64,000 nt of DNA. It comes from Bradyrhizobium sp. Ec3.3. GTDB lineage: Bacteria; Pseudomonadota; Alphaproteobacteria; Rhizobiales; Xanthobacteraceae. Shown in pieces: positions 17,613 to 27,399 of this stretch (positions are counted from its first letter, which is position 1; every line of letters starts with the position of its first letter). The stretch spans positions 38,920-102,919 of the forward strand of contig NZ_KI421480.1 in the NCBI RefSeq assembly GCF_000472925.1, in the 5' to 3' direction. The notes beneath the pieces are model-generated. The model saw only the letters and a list, made by a program, of their open reading frames with translations. It ran no database searches and had not been told where the DNA came from. Both the position numbers and the translations under genes were made by a program.

Positions 17613-18680
17613 TCAGAAATAGGGATCGAGATTCTTGACGGCGATGACAAACATCTCCCCCTTAGCCCCATCGGGTCCGTTTGTGCCGCCACCGAGATTT
17701 GCCGGGTTGGGATAGTCTCCCGGCGAGCCGGGACCCGAGGGACCGCACCAGCCATTTCTTCCTGCGCCGGAGCCGCCGCCGCCAGGAGTGCCTGGCGCTC
17801 CACCTCGACCGCCAGCCCCGCCCAAGCCACCTTGGTTGTTGACGCGGGAGTAGCTGAACGCATCAGCTCCCCGCTTCAGCGATACGAATACGAGTGTCGC
17901 ACCGGCGCCACCGGCACCGCCGTTGCCGCCCCGTCCTCCCTGGCCTGCAGTGCCGCCGGTTCCTCCAGGACCGGGCCCCTCGTGGCAATCGAACGCACCA
18001 CTTGCGCCTTCTTTTCCATTTCCTGCATGGCCGCCATCACCACCTCGGCCACCTTGCCCGCCTGCGCCTCCATCAATTCCACGCACAAGCACGGCCAGAT
18101 TCAGAATGCCAGGCGGGATCTCCTTTCCCTTGTCATCGAGGAGCTTCTCCGCAATCACATAAATCGTGGGGAGTGTGATCGCCGATCCGTCTGAGCCCCG
18201 TCCTCCTGGTTGTCCCGGATGACCATCATTGCCTCTTCTGTTGGTCTCACCAAAATTGTCTGCTCCCTTCTGTCCCACCGTGCCGGCGTTTCCGTCGCTT
18301 GCGGCACGAATACTCATTTCGCGTTCGATGAACGAATAAGCTGAAGCGTCCCTGAATTTGAGAGTCTTAGTGACGATCGCGACCCAGGGGTAAGAGAAAT
18401 TCGCCAAGACCAGATGCGCGTCCTTGTCGAACACAATTTCATCGGCCTTGATGACCTGCTGGGTAAACGTCTCCGACTTTGTGATGGGAATGACAGACCT
18501 GATCTTCGGTGCTGACTTGATCGCATCGGCGATTTCTTTCGGCACCTCCGGGGGAGCGACAACCTCCAGATCAGAAGCATCGCGCGTCATAACCGCCGCG
18601 CGGTCGACGAAGATACTTTCGGCAAACGTGGGTGGCGAACAGGCCACCAACATTGAGGTGGCCAAAAACCAAGTCCGCAT
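17613..18680 (-). CDS. Glycine-rich collagen-like putative lipoprotein
   Basis: Starting at the ATG at 18680, the 355-residue product begins with a short signal sequence ending in LVAC, a good lipobox, so it is probably a lipoprotein exported by Sec. Residues up to about 130 form an ordinary domain. The rest is dominated by Gly-rich tracts with GGxGGxGG and GxPG repeats, resembling collagen-like or PE-PGRS-type low complexity sequence, broken by two normal stretches. I do not recognise a functional family. It could be a surface or envelope structural protein. It is transcribed in the same direction as the ssp operon but 576 bp away, so linkage to phosphorothioation is not supported. An alternative start eight codons upstream (18704) gives a less typical signal. 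Confidence 0.6.
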   Translation of the reverse strand: MRTWFLATSMLVACSPPTFAESIFVDRAAVMTRDASDLEVVAPPEVPKEIADAIKSAPKIRSVIPITKSETFTQQVIKADEIVFDKDAHLVLANFSYPWVAIVTKTLKFRDASAYSFIEREMSIRAASDGNAGTVGQKGADNFGETNRRGNDGHPGQPGGRGSDGSAITLPTIYVIAEKLLDDKGKEIPPGILNLAVLVRGIDGGAGGQGGRGGDGGHAGNGKEGASGAFDCHEGPGPGGTGGTAGQGGRGGNGGAGGAGATLVFVSLKRGADAFSYSRVNNQGGLGGAGGRGGAPGTPGGGGSGAGRNGWCGPSGPGSPGDYPNPANLGGGTNGPDGAKGEMFVIAVKNLDPYF

Positions 18681-19592
18681 CGCGAATCTCCATTTGAAAA
18701 ACAATGATGCCCAGTTCCCAGGTTGGCGGTGGGCGCAATAGCCTTACAGCGCTAATGCTGCATCATGGTGAAGGCCGTTTACTGGCTCTCTTCCGCATGG
18801 GAATGCAGCTTCCCTTCGTTTATCTTTGTAAAACGCATTTTTTGCGCGGTTGGCGGCGCACACGCGCTGCAGTCTATTCCCAGAGTGCCATTAGTGAGAA
18901 AGAGAGCACCGAGGCGCAAGGCATTTATTAATCGAACGGTCGATGATGGAGTCCGTTTTCGGTGCTCGGCCGTCGCGCCTTTGCCGATTGGAGCACACGC
19001 CAGGATTCGGCGTCATAACGCCACGGCGCAACAATAGCTGGCCATCATCGGCCGTGGCGCGAGCAGTTGAGGCCCCTTGACGGCCTTTTCCAGAAAATTG
19101 CGCGGGGCAGAGACAACTTCCCGAAAACGAACGGGCCACCGTGACACGCGTATTTCTTTGTCAGAGGAGTCTGCTGCTGGTTGCCTGCTCCTAATGGCAA
19201 GTTGTGATAGCGATTGTCGACGTAGAGGCTCGAGAGCAGGACGGTTTTGAGTTTACTCTGACAGCATTCACCCGCTAACGCGGCGTCCCCGCCTGCCGTG
19301 ACACCACCGAACGTCCGGCTGTTGTGCGGAAACGAGGTCTTACAAACCGAGCACCTGTCACCGTCGTCGCTCGTGAGGGCCGTGATTTGGCGTTGCACTC
19401 TCCACCGCGCGGATGGCTTTATTCCTGTACCCGCTATTGAGCACTCCCGGCCGGGTCAAAAGCAACCGGCCCGCCACCACCCACATTCCAGCGGCGGCAA
19501 TTAGCAGCAAACCGAATGCCCCGCCAACGCGGTGCCAAGTCTTGTTGCGGCGTTCTGGACAACTCTAGGTCGATAGCTAGTCATCTGGAATA
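18681..19592. other. Gene-free gap left of the IS630 element
   Basis: About 900 bp without a supportable gene. Short frames exist on both strands but show no family features, weak starts and no consistent codon use. A stretch near 19400-19560 on the minus strand could encode one hydrophobic helix followed by a basic tail, but it has no acceptable start and the IS insertion sits next to it; it may be debris from a gene cut by the transposon. Confidence 0.5.
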
Positions 19593-20745
19593 CAAGTTCG
19601 TCACATAAAAGATCGTTGGGGGCTCTGAGGGAGAGCGCTTGTGGCGAATGCAGGTGTGAGAGGCCGACCGACCGCGCCGTTGGTGCTGAGTCAGCAGGAG
19701 CGGACATACTTGGAGAGGCAAGTTCGTCGTCATCGTGTTGCCCGGTCGCTATCTGAGCGGTGCCGCGCGATCCTGCGGTGTGCTGATGGCCTGCCAAGCA
19801 AGTCCGTGGCTACCGAACTCGGCCTCCATGAACACACCGTTGGCAAATGGCGCCGCCGATTTTTGAAGGATCGCTGCGATGGCCTGCTTGACGAGGCCCG
19901 CCCTGGCCGCCCTCGCACCATCAACGACGATCAGGTTGCCGCCGTGATCGAGCGAACGTTGCGGACGACACCGGCCGACGCGACGCACTGGTCGATCCGC
20001 TCGATGGCTGCGGAAACTGGCTTTTCCACACCACGATCCGCCGAATGTGGGCGGCGTTCGGCTTGCAGCCGCACCGTAGCCAGACATTCAAGCTGTCGAG
20101 CGATCCGCTGTTCGTCGACAAGGTGCGCGATATAGTCGGCCTTTACCTATCCCCGCCGAACCGAGCCCTTGTCCTCAGCATCGATGAGAAAAGCCAGATC
20201 CAGGCGCTCGATCGCGCGCAGCCGGTCTTGCCGATGATGCCCGGCGTGCCGGAGCGTCGTACGCATAGCTACGTGCGGCATGGTACGACCTCGCTGTTTG
20301 CCGCGCTCGATGTCGCCTCGGGGTTCGTCATCGGCGAATGCTACATCGCCACCGGGCGGTCGAGTTCTTGAAGTTTTTGAAAGAGATCGATGCTCAAGTT
20401 CCTGGAGGCCTCGATATCCATATCGTCATGGACAACTACGCCACCCACAAGACACCCAAGATCAAGGCCTGGCTCGCCCGTCGGCCGCACTATCATGTCC
20501 ACTTCACGCCGACTTCCGCGTCATGGATCAATCAGGTCGAGCGCTGGTTCGCTGAACTCACCAGAAAGCAGATCCAGCGCGGTGTTCCCACCTCCGTCAG
20601 GCAGCTCGAGGCCGACATCCGCACCTTCATCGACCTGCACAACAAGAACCCGAAGCCGTTCAAATGGACCAAGTCCGCAGACCAGATTCTGGCCTCGGTC
20701 AAACGCTTCTGCCACAAAGCCCAGCAGACTTTATGTGGCGAACTT
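19593..20745 (+). mobile_element. IS630-family insertion sequence (1153 bp, inactive)
   Basis: Imperfect terminal inverted repeats are visible: CAAGTTCGTCACATAAA at the left end (19593) and the complement of AAAGTTCGCCACATAAA at the right end (20745). Both ends are flanked by TA (19591-19592 and 20746-20747), the target duplication expected of IS630/Tc1-mariner elements. Inside is one transposase gene with two frameshifts. The right end abuts an IS5-family element with no spacer. Confidence 0.88.
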
Positions 20746-20748
20746 TAG
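19641..20748 (+). pseudogene. IS630-family transposase, broken by two frameshifts
   Basis: Three frames join into one IS630 transposase. Frame one (19641 to about 20025) gives the helix-turn-helix part (GLHEHTVGKWRRRF). Frame two (about 20030-20345) gives RRMWAAFGLQPHRSQ and the first catalytic Asp block, LVLSIDEKSQIQALDR. Frame three (about 20345-20748) gives HRAVEFLKFL, the second Asp in IVMDNYATHKTPK and the catalytic Glu in ASWINQVERWFAEL. All DDE residues survive but are split by apparent single-base losses near 20025 and 20345. The GTG start at 19641 has GGAGAG upstream. The stop codon TAG uses the flanking TA outside the element. Sequencing error is the alternative explanation for the shifts. 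Confidence 0.85.
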
Positions 20749-21507
20749 ATTCACGTGACTATTAGTGCCGAGCCATGGCCTGATAGACGCGAGTTGGACG
20801 AAGGCAAGGTAATTGGCGGCAAGTTTGTCGTAGCGCGTCGCTACCCGACGACATTGCTTGATCCTGTTGAAGAACCGCGCAACTCGATTGCGAGCCCGAT
20901 AAAGGTAAGGACTGAAGCAGATCGGTTCGCTGCGATTGCTTTTCGGCGGAATGTTGGCCCATGCGCCTTTCTTGATCGCAAGCTCTCTAATCCAATCGGC
21001 GTCATAGCCACGGTCCGCCAGCAGCATCGATCCGGGCTTCATGCGAGCCAGGAGTTTTCCAGCAAGCCGATTGTCGTGGGCTTCACCAGGCGTCAGCGCG
21101 TGTCGGACCGGTAGGCCGTTTGTATCCACGACCGCATGAATCTTACTGGTCAATCCGCCCCGTGACCGTCCCATGCATTGTCATTTATTCCGTTTGATGC
21201 AGGCTCCATGTTGATGCACGCGGACAATCGACGTGTCGATCATTTGCACAGCGGCATCATGGGCGGCTGCCAAGACCTTCATAATCGCCGCCCACACACC
21301 TGCTCGTCGCCAACGAACGAAGCGATTGTAGCATGTGGTATATGGGCCGAAGTTGTCTGGTAGATCGCGCCATGGCGCCCCGGATCGTAAAACCCAGAAG
21401 ATGCCGTTGAGTACACGGCGGTCATTCACCCGCGGTACGCCGCGGGGCTTATTTGGCAACATTGGCCTGATGGCAGCCCACTCCCTGTCGGTGAGTTCGT
21501 AGCGCAT
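20731..21507 (-). pseudogene. IS5-family transposase interrupted by an in-frame stop
   Basis: The start MRYELTDREW at 21507 and the blocks GAPWRDLP, VQMIDTSIVRVHQHGACIK, GRSRGGLTSKIH and LADRGYDADW are typical of IS5 (IS427-like) transposases with a DDE catalytic core. At 21183-21181 the frame meets TGA directly between RNK and QCMGRSRGG, both parts being in the same frame. A CGA-to-TGA change restores the common sequence KRQCMGRSRGG, so this is a nonsense mutation and not the programmed frameshift some IS5 relatives use. The reading frame runs on past the IS5 end into the IS630 terminal repeat before stopping at 20731, another sign that the two elements collided. Confidence 0.85.
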
Positions 21508-21538
21508 GATTCGAGCCCCCAGTTTGGGAGTTTGAATC
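20748..21538 (-). mobile_element. IS5-family insertion sequence (about 790 bp, inactive)
   Basis: A two-part IS5-type transposase on the minus strand is bounded by short inverted repeats GATTCA (20748-20753) and its complement TGAATC (21533-21538). The left end touches the right end of the IS630 element exactly, so one element landed at the edge of the other or both share a target. Target duplication is not visible for this reason. Confidence 0.7.
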
Positions 21539-21704
21539 ACAGCTCGGAGCGCGCTCTCAAGTGAGGTCCCGCCTAGGCGTTCGGACGCTATGCGCCTGGC
21601 AGCAGACCTATTATGCTCACATTGAGTTTTGTCGAATTTGACCCATTGCAGAAGTCGCTGCGAAATAGATCTCTGCCCAGATGCCGGCGTCGCTCAAAGC
21701 ACCA

Positions 21705-21992
21705 CTAGATTAGAGACGCGAAAGCGAATGTCGCCAGAAAGCCCGCGGCCGCCACCAGAATAAAAAAGATTAGGCCAAGTAGTCCGGCAAGGCTCCGGTC
21801 CAATTCGATGCGGCCGTTTCTAATCCGGTAGTAACTCAGAAATTCTTCCTGAGAACTCCGCAGCGGATTAACCGTCAAGGGTTGAACAACGACCTTTCCA
21901 CCGGTAATGAGTTGGAGAACAACGTGCGCGACGCCGCATCCGATGAGGTCGAGCAACATCCAAAAGACGAGTTCAAAGACGAATGCAGTCAT
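21705..21992 (-). CDS. Small membrane protein of unknown function
   Basis: From the ATG at 21992 the product has 95 residues, with two hydrophobic segments: residues about 2-29 (FVFELVFWMLLDLIGCGVAH) and about 68-92 (LAGLLGLIFFILVAAAGF). The connecting part is polar and lies on one side of the membrane. I recognise no family. A longer form from a TTG at 22082 would overlap the end of the neighbouring ATPase pseudogene by 4 bp and is possible. It lies in the island between IS debris and a decayed gene, so it may itself be a remnant. Confidence 0.5.
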   Translation of the reverse strand: MTAFVFELVFWMLLDLIGCGVAHVVLQLITGGKVVVQPLTVNPLRSSQEEFLSYYRIRNGRIELDRSLAGLLGLIFFILVAAAGFLATFAFASLI

Positions 21993-22078
21993 ACGAGCAG
22001 GGTATCGCGCCACCAACGATTTGGCCCGCGAGCTCGCGCTATTATTGTGTGACTTAGGTAAAGTAACGTTGAAGGCGC

Positions 22079-24272
22079 TCAAGGCGATAGGTCCGCCTTT
22101 GGCTCCTTCCTGACCTCCTGATCAACTCGTCGCACGCACGAATGGGAGACGCACTCGACGCAAGCCTCATCGAGCAGAAGGAGGAAAGCCATATCGTGGG
22201 TGAAGACGATCACTTGGCGCACCTGTCCGGCTTCGGCCAATCGGGCAGCGACCCGATCACGATGCAAATGGTCGAGCGACGACACCGGATCATCAAACAC
22301 GATCGCCGACTGGGCATCGATCGTCGACAGTTCGGCGAGGAAGGCTGCGAGCGCGACGCAGCGATGCTCGCTTTCGCTGAGAACCTTGCCGATTGGTTCG
22401 TTCGGCTTGCTGATAAGACGGACCTGGAAAAAGGGTACGCCAGCAGCGATTTTAGCCTGCTGAAGCTCGATAGCAAGACCCGAGACGCCGAGTTTGTCTA
22501 CCTCGATCGCGAACCGTGCACGGAGGCGGTTGGTGACGAGCGCTTGGGCGATACGCGCACTCTGCGTCGTGATCTTGTTTGTGGCTGTATCCTTGCTGGC
22601 TTTCTCGATCGCTTCGATGACCTTCAGGCGGTCGATCTGGGCGAGCACATCGGCCTTCACCACGCCTAGCCATTTGCGATCTGCAAGAGCGTCACGCTCT
22701 GCGACGAGGGCGGCACGCTGCGGAGAATTGGCCTCAGATTGCAAGCCGCCAATGCGGGTGGCGATGTAGTTGAGCACCGCGCGCAACGCCTCGAAGGAAT
22801 GGTCCACTACGGGCGGAAGATTCGGCAGGGCTTGGAGGGCGTGAGTTCGCAAAATGGAGCGCACTCGCCAAACGGCGTGCACCCCCTCCCGACGAAGGGC
22901 GATCGCGAGCTACTCTTGGCCGATATGTCCCGTATCAACGAGGTAATGACCGTAAGATCCTTCATCGATATATTTGGCGACGATACCTCTTTGAGCTTCT
23001 CGCCGTAGGCATCTGCGGCTTCCTGCTCACGGCGCTTGCTCTCGTCCCGTACGAATGCTTCGAAGCTGCTAAGCCGCTTTGAGGCTTGCTCGTTGAGTGG
23101 CTGCTGGCAGAGCACGCAATGGGCTCCAGTTTCGGTCACCGGAAACGATCGTTCGGGATAGGCGGCAACGCGAGAGTAGTTCCGGGCGGCTTCCCACAGT
23201 AACTTCCAGACCTCCGAGCCGACCTCGGGTAGAGGCTCGTCCGCAAATAGGTCGGCGGAAGCGGCCGCCACGGCCGAGCGCGCGGTTGCAAGGCGCGTGT
23301 AGGCATCGCGGAGTGCCGTCCGGCTTTCCTCTGTAGCAGCCGATCTAAGGCGGCCGAGCTGTTCGATCAGTGCCTTGATACGTGCTTCTTGACCCTGGAG
23401 CTGACGAACCGTGCGCGCAGGATCGCCGGCAAGATCGATATTGAGCGTCTGAAGGCGCGCGTCTTCTTACGTGCTTAGGACGGCGAGCTTCTCAACAGCT
23501 TCTGACTTCGTCTTGCCGGATAGGGCGCTGATCAACTTGCCGACCGGTGTATCCGGCATGCATTCGGGTTTCGACAGAACGGCCGGCGTTTGCTCTTCGA
23601 GCGCCCTTGCCTCCTCTTGGAGTCTAGCTTTCACCTCTTGGCAGGCCTGTGCGAGGATGCGGAGAGGGAGCGGCGTGTAGGCGAGATCGTTGGTGTTTTC
23701 GACATGATGTTGGCGGTGCGCCAATCGAAGACGCTCACGGCGGAGAGCATTGGGTCGGGCGCGCACCCCTGTGTCCAGGATGCGCTTCGCTTCTGTCCAC
23801 CTATGTTGAAATCGACACCGGCGGCTGGGGTGCCGATTGCTGCCGCATAGATGTTGGGCAGGATCGCCTCTCCTTTTGGCGAGCGGGCGCGGCAAAGTTG
23901 CTTAAGGACACGGGCGTAGCCCGATTTGCCGGCGCCGTTGTCGCCGTAGATAACGGTAACGCCCGTCTTGCCGAAGGACAGACGCTCGCCAGGCGCAAGG
24001 GCGTTGACGTTCGACAGGCCATGGAGTGCCCCAAGGTTAACCATAGCGTGGCTGGCGGCCGGATCTCTAATGTGGCTTGCGTCGAGCGGCGCGGCATTGT
24101 CCATCCCCTTGCAGATGGAGACCAGGGTCGTGATGTCGCCGGTTTCCAGCTTGGTCTGGCCACATAGCCGGCGCAAAGCGTCACGTTGCCAACCCGGCAG
24201 GTCCGCCGACCATTTGAGGATATCGGCGAGCGCCGCTGCCTCGTTCGAGAGATCGCTATCTTGCGTTTCCAT
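22079..24272 (-). pseudogene. RloC/AAA_13-like SMC-type ATPase, decayed
   Basis: Pieces in different frames together make an ABC/SMC-type ATPase of the AAA_13 (RloC-like) kind. The start is METQDSDLSNEAA at 24272. Walker A is VIYGDNGAGKSGYARVL. A central coiled part carries a zinc-hook-like CVLCQQPL. The C-terminal piece has the ABC signature-like LSESEHRCVALAAF and Walker B IVFDDPVSSLDHLHRDR. The breaks are a frameshift near 23705 (after VFDWRTAN), an in-frame TAA at 23469-23467, and a frameshift near 22900. The C-terminal end after VECVSHS also looks replaced. Intact relatives serve in nucleases or anti-phage ATPases. It follows the PD-(D/E)XK gene by 73 bp, so the two were probably one operon. 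Confidence 0.8.
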
Positions 24273-24345
24273 TCGTTGTCCTAAATCCTGGCGCCTCTGA
24301 TGGGGTCGGTCGTTGCCGGTGATTTTCATCTTCGGCGGCTGTGTT

Positions 24346-25470
24346 TCAGTTGCTGCTTTTGATATGTCGCTCCTCGCCAAGCGGGATGATCCAGCCGCCG
24401 GCACGATCAGGGCGAGCAAATTCGTCTGGGGCCCCCTTATCGGCGAGGCGGTTCTGCACGATTTGAGGCTCTGCCTCGATAGCTGCGCGAATGAGATCAC
24501 GTTCGACACCCACGAAAACCGGCCGCAGATTGAGTCGAGCGAGCGTTTCCTGGTCGGCCGGCGAGACCTCAGCATCGGTGACCGGCCGGGTACGGGTGAC
24601 GACCCCGCCAACCAGTCCATCTAGCGTGCCCGCTTTCGCGACTTCCCTGACCGGAGCGGCATCCAGAAGTGCTCGGGCGGATTCGAGATCGCCCTGAAGT
24701 CGTCGCGCAAAGGACTGGTGCGTGAGGCGTTGGAGCGCGCCGGCCAGTTCGGGATGACCGAGCGGCATGATTAAGTTGGCGATATGGAGCCGAAGGAGTC
24801 CAATAAAGAGCGCATCCTTTTCTTCGGGATCGACGGGCTCGCCTTCATCGATGGGATCGCGAACCGATATGAGGGCTTCCGAGGGGCCTGCCGCAGCATT
24901 CGCCCAGCGGGTCGCGATCGCGATACGTTTCACCGTGACTTTCCGCCCTCCGGCGGTGACGTCGATCCGTCCCGCTTGCGCCCAAGCGCGGTCCAGCGCC
25001 TTGGCGGGCCCTCCAAAATCGTGGCAGCCTTTGGCTTCGGCCACGGTCAGTGACGACAGGTCCGAAGCGCAGGCGATCCAATCAGGTAAATCGCCTCGAT
25101 ATAATCGTTTGACTTTCACTCTTCTGCGCCGATCCAAGTCGATGGTTCGGCTGCCGAGATGAGCGAAAATCGAGAGATTTAAGTGCCGCTCGAGATAAGC
25201 GCGAGCGACAAATCGCCCAAATAGGCCCGATAGGGCGACCTTGACTTCGCGAGCCTGACCAAGCGGCTCTTTGAAGATGAAGGGTGTTCCTGGACCGGTT
25301 GACGTCAGGAGCGCATCAAGAATAGACCATGCGCCATAAGCAGCACCAGGCGTCTGTAGTACCTCGCGAAGCCCAGCATCCTCAATATGCGTTACCTCTA
25401 GGCTGACGGTCGGGCCGACGACCGGGCTTGCTGTCGGCGGATCGAAGTTATGAAGAAAGGTCCTTGTCAT
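24346..25470 (-). CDS. Hypothetical protein with PD-(D/E)XK nuclease-like motif
   Basis: The 374-residue protein has no name I can give from memory. Residues 129-147 read P129-D130, a gap of 14 residues, then E145-A146-K147, inside a hydrophobic strand context (SLTVAEAKG). That is the layout of a PD-(D/E)XK nuclease core. An arginine-rich stretch (DRRRRVKVKR, about 113-122) lies just before it. No signal peptide or transmembrane helix is evident. It is upstream of, and in line with, the decayed SMC-like ATPase, so a two-gene nuclease plus ATPase defence pair is a reasonable inference; here only the nuclease-like half is intact. The ATG at 25470 is the first in frame. Confidence is high for the gene and moderate for nuclease function. 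Confidence 0.7.
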   Translation of the reverse strand: MTRTFLHNFDPPTASPVVGPTVSLEVTHIEDAGLREVLQTPGAAYGAWSILDALLTSTGPGTPFIFKEPLGQAREVKVALSGLFGRFVARAYLERHLNLSIFAHLGSRTIDLDRRRRVKVKRLYRGDLPDWIACASDLSSLTVAEAKGCHDFGGPAKALDRAWAQAGRIDVTAGGRKVTVKRIAIATRWANAAAGPSEALISVRDPIDEGEPVDPEEKDALFIGLLRLHIANLIMPLGHPELAGALQRLTHQSFARRLQGDLESARALLDAAPVREVAKAGTLDGLVGGVVTRTRPVTDAEVSPADQETLARLNLRPVFVGVERDLIRAAIEAEPQIVQNRLADKGAPDEFARPDRAGGWIIPLGEERHIKSSN

Positions 25471-26436
25471 GAGTCGGCGGCGGCATTCGGTCTCGATAAG
25501 TCACAGGGAGGGTGCGCAGCGCCCCGCAAAACTTGCGAACTCACAAGGGGCGCACGTGCAGGTTCGTGAAAGACTTTTAGAGAGCTTCGTTTGCGTTCTC
25601 CGTCTTGAACAAAGCTTTAAATAAATATCTCAATTGTCCTCTTATGCGCCGATGAAAACTCTCCGGGCCGAGGTGCTCTAAGACTTGCGATTGCGGCTCC
25701 CCCTTTTGCACGACGTACCTATCCATGATGGATTTTGCGCGGACGACGTGCTTGCCAAACACCCTTTGGACTAATGACGTACGACGTATTCGAACATTAA
25801 TGTGCAATGCTAGATATCTGCAGACACCGATCGGTACGAATCGTCCTACCGAGCGACGGTCGAACTTCATCCAAACCCGACGAGGACAGGAAGAGCTAGA
25901 TCCGTGTCGTACGAATCGTGTCTTAGTCGACGGCAAATAGCCGGTCGCGTTCCGTTTGTCGATTGCCCTCGGAAGACACCCGAGCGGGTTAGAATACACA
26001 CGAGCACGAAAGTAAACAGGGTTTCGCTTCAGCGGAAAGCGCACGAAGCCCGAGCATCGGACGCCGGCAGCAGTCATGATGGGAAGCCGCCGAGATGCGG
26101 CAAGAAAGTAGGCCGATTCGAGGCAGCATTCCTGCTCTTTTCAAGGAAAGGATGCATCTTTCCAGCGCGGCGGGTGCATCGCCGAGCTTCGCCGGCACAC
26201 GGCCCAGCGTTAGATAGACGAACCAGCAAAGGCGCACAGGACTATCAGACATTTGCGGCACGCAGCAAGTCCGAGACGAGGCTCGACGCGGTGTGAGTAT
26301 TTAACGGAGAAACATGCAAGCGAAACGGCCGGAGCCCAAGTCGTGAGGGCGCGGGCACGCCGAGAACTCGTACTTGGTACTGTCCCGCGGAAGAAACGAA
26401 TAGCGATAGCCTCAACCTTATCTTGGCGATGCGAAT
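25471..26436. other. Gene-poor gap in the island
   Basis: About 965 bp of visibly lower GC than the neighbours. A 166-codon minus-strand frame (25577-26077) and several shorter frames exist, but none shows a family feature, a good ribosome site or the codon preference of surrounding genes. I see no RNA gene or repeat. It may be diverged remnant DNA. Confidence 0.4.
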
Positions 26437-27036
26437 ATGTCCGATGCATTTGAAGAGCTGATCAACAATAATCCGGAATGGAAACGTCATTATGAGCTGA
26501 TCAGGACGCTTGGCGGCGAGAGCGAGCGAGGCATGGCTGTCCTGGTCGGGGCCGAATTGGATCGCGCGCTAGAACTCGTGCTGCACGCGTATCTTGCGCC
26601 TGGAAAGGCGCGGACAGAACTCTTCTCTGGCAGCTCCCCGCCGCTCGGCACGTTTTCAGGTAAGATCAATCTTTGTCGAGTGCTCCATCTTATCACGGAC
26701 GGCGAGTGCGCGGCCCTGCACACCATCCGGAAGATTAGAAATGAGTTCGCACATAACCCGAGCGCATCGTTCGCAAATGCGCAAATCAGGTCCTGGGTGA
26801 ACATATTAAAGAGCGATCCCGAACAGGATCACAAGGCCAAATTCGAGATTGAGGCCGCGGGACTGATCGCTTCGCTCGAAACGACGGCTGTCGATCAGGC
26901 GCACGGGAGAGTCTATGAAGAGTCGTACAACAACTGGTACCGACGTGGTGCCGATCCCGACGCCAAGCCATTCGGATCGAAAGAGGAGGCAGCCCTGGCA
27001 TATCAATCGAAAGAAACTGATACGGCTGCGCGTTGA
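26437..27036 (+). CDS. MltR-like family protein
   Basis: The 199-residue product has an N-terminal helical region, the block ERGMAVLVGAELDRALELVL (about 31-50), a short FSGKINLCRVL block, and HTIRKIRNEFAHNPSASF (about 93-110). This order matches the MltR / mannitol-repressor-like domain, whose members are helical HEPN-like proteins, most of unknown role. The RNEFAH stretch resembles the conserved Arg-x4-His of HEPN folds (here R-N-E-F-A-H). No DNA-binding motif is obvious. Its place in an island of defence genes could suggest a HEPN toxin-like part, but no partner is next to it. Start ATG 26437. Confidence 0.6.
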   Translation: MSDAFEELINNNPEWKRHYELIRTLGGESERGMAVLVGAELDRALELVLHAYLAPGKARTELFSGSSPPLGTFSGKINLCRVLHLITDGECAALHTIRKIRNEFAHNPSASFANAQIRSWVNILKSDPEQDHKAKFEIEAAGLIASLETTAVDQAHGRVYEESYNNWYRRGADPDAKPFGSKEEAALAYQSKETDTAAR

Positions 27037-27142
27037 TTTGGGTGGCGCTTGACAACGGAGCCCCCAAGGAAACCGATCTACCGGTGCTCCTTCATAAAAC
27101 CGACCAATATCGACTGACAGGTCAACCGTCTGCTCTCGGCGG

Positions 27143-27373
27143 TCAGGCCTTCAATTTCGTGCGCGCGGTGTAAGGATGGGAGTCCGACATAATGGCTCCC
27201 ATGTCGTTGCCCAGGACCGAACTCGATCCATATTGAAGTTCAACATAGACCGTTCCCCGGACAACGAGGTCGATAAATTCATCGTCGATACTCACCACGC
27301 GAACATCGCCAACGTGGTGCTTATCGAATGTCGTGTGGGTCGAAAGCTCGTCCAACTCCTGCAAGGTCTCCAA
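27143..27373 (-). pseudogene. C-terminal remnant of an unknown protein
   Basis: The 76-codon frame reads through IDDEFIDLVVRGTVYVELQYGSS and GNDMGAIMSDSHPYTA. I recall this strand-rich tail from the ends of longer hypothetical proteins in bacterial islands. No N-terminal part is present upstream, where a second, convergent remnant lies. It is best viewed as the end of a deleted gene. Whether it is still translated is unknown. Confidence 0.4.
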
Positions 27374-27399
27374 GAATGCATCGAAAGGCGTGTCGTTGA

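Noticed and set aside
19395..19592. Possible short membrane protein on the minus strand beside the IS630 end
   Set aside because: The hydrophobic stretch has no acceptable start and is preceded by an in-frame stop.
25577..26077. Minus-strand 166-codon frame in the island gap
   Set aside because: No family feature, no ribosome site and atypical composition; not supportable as a gene although not excluded.
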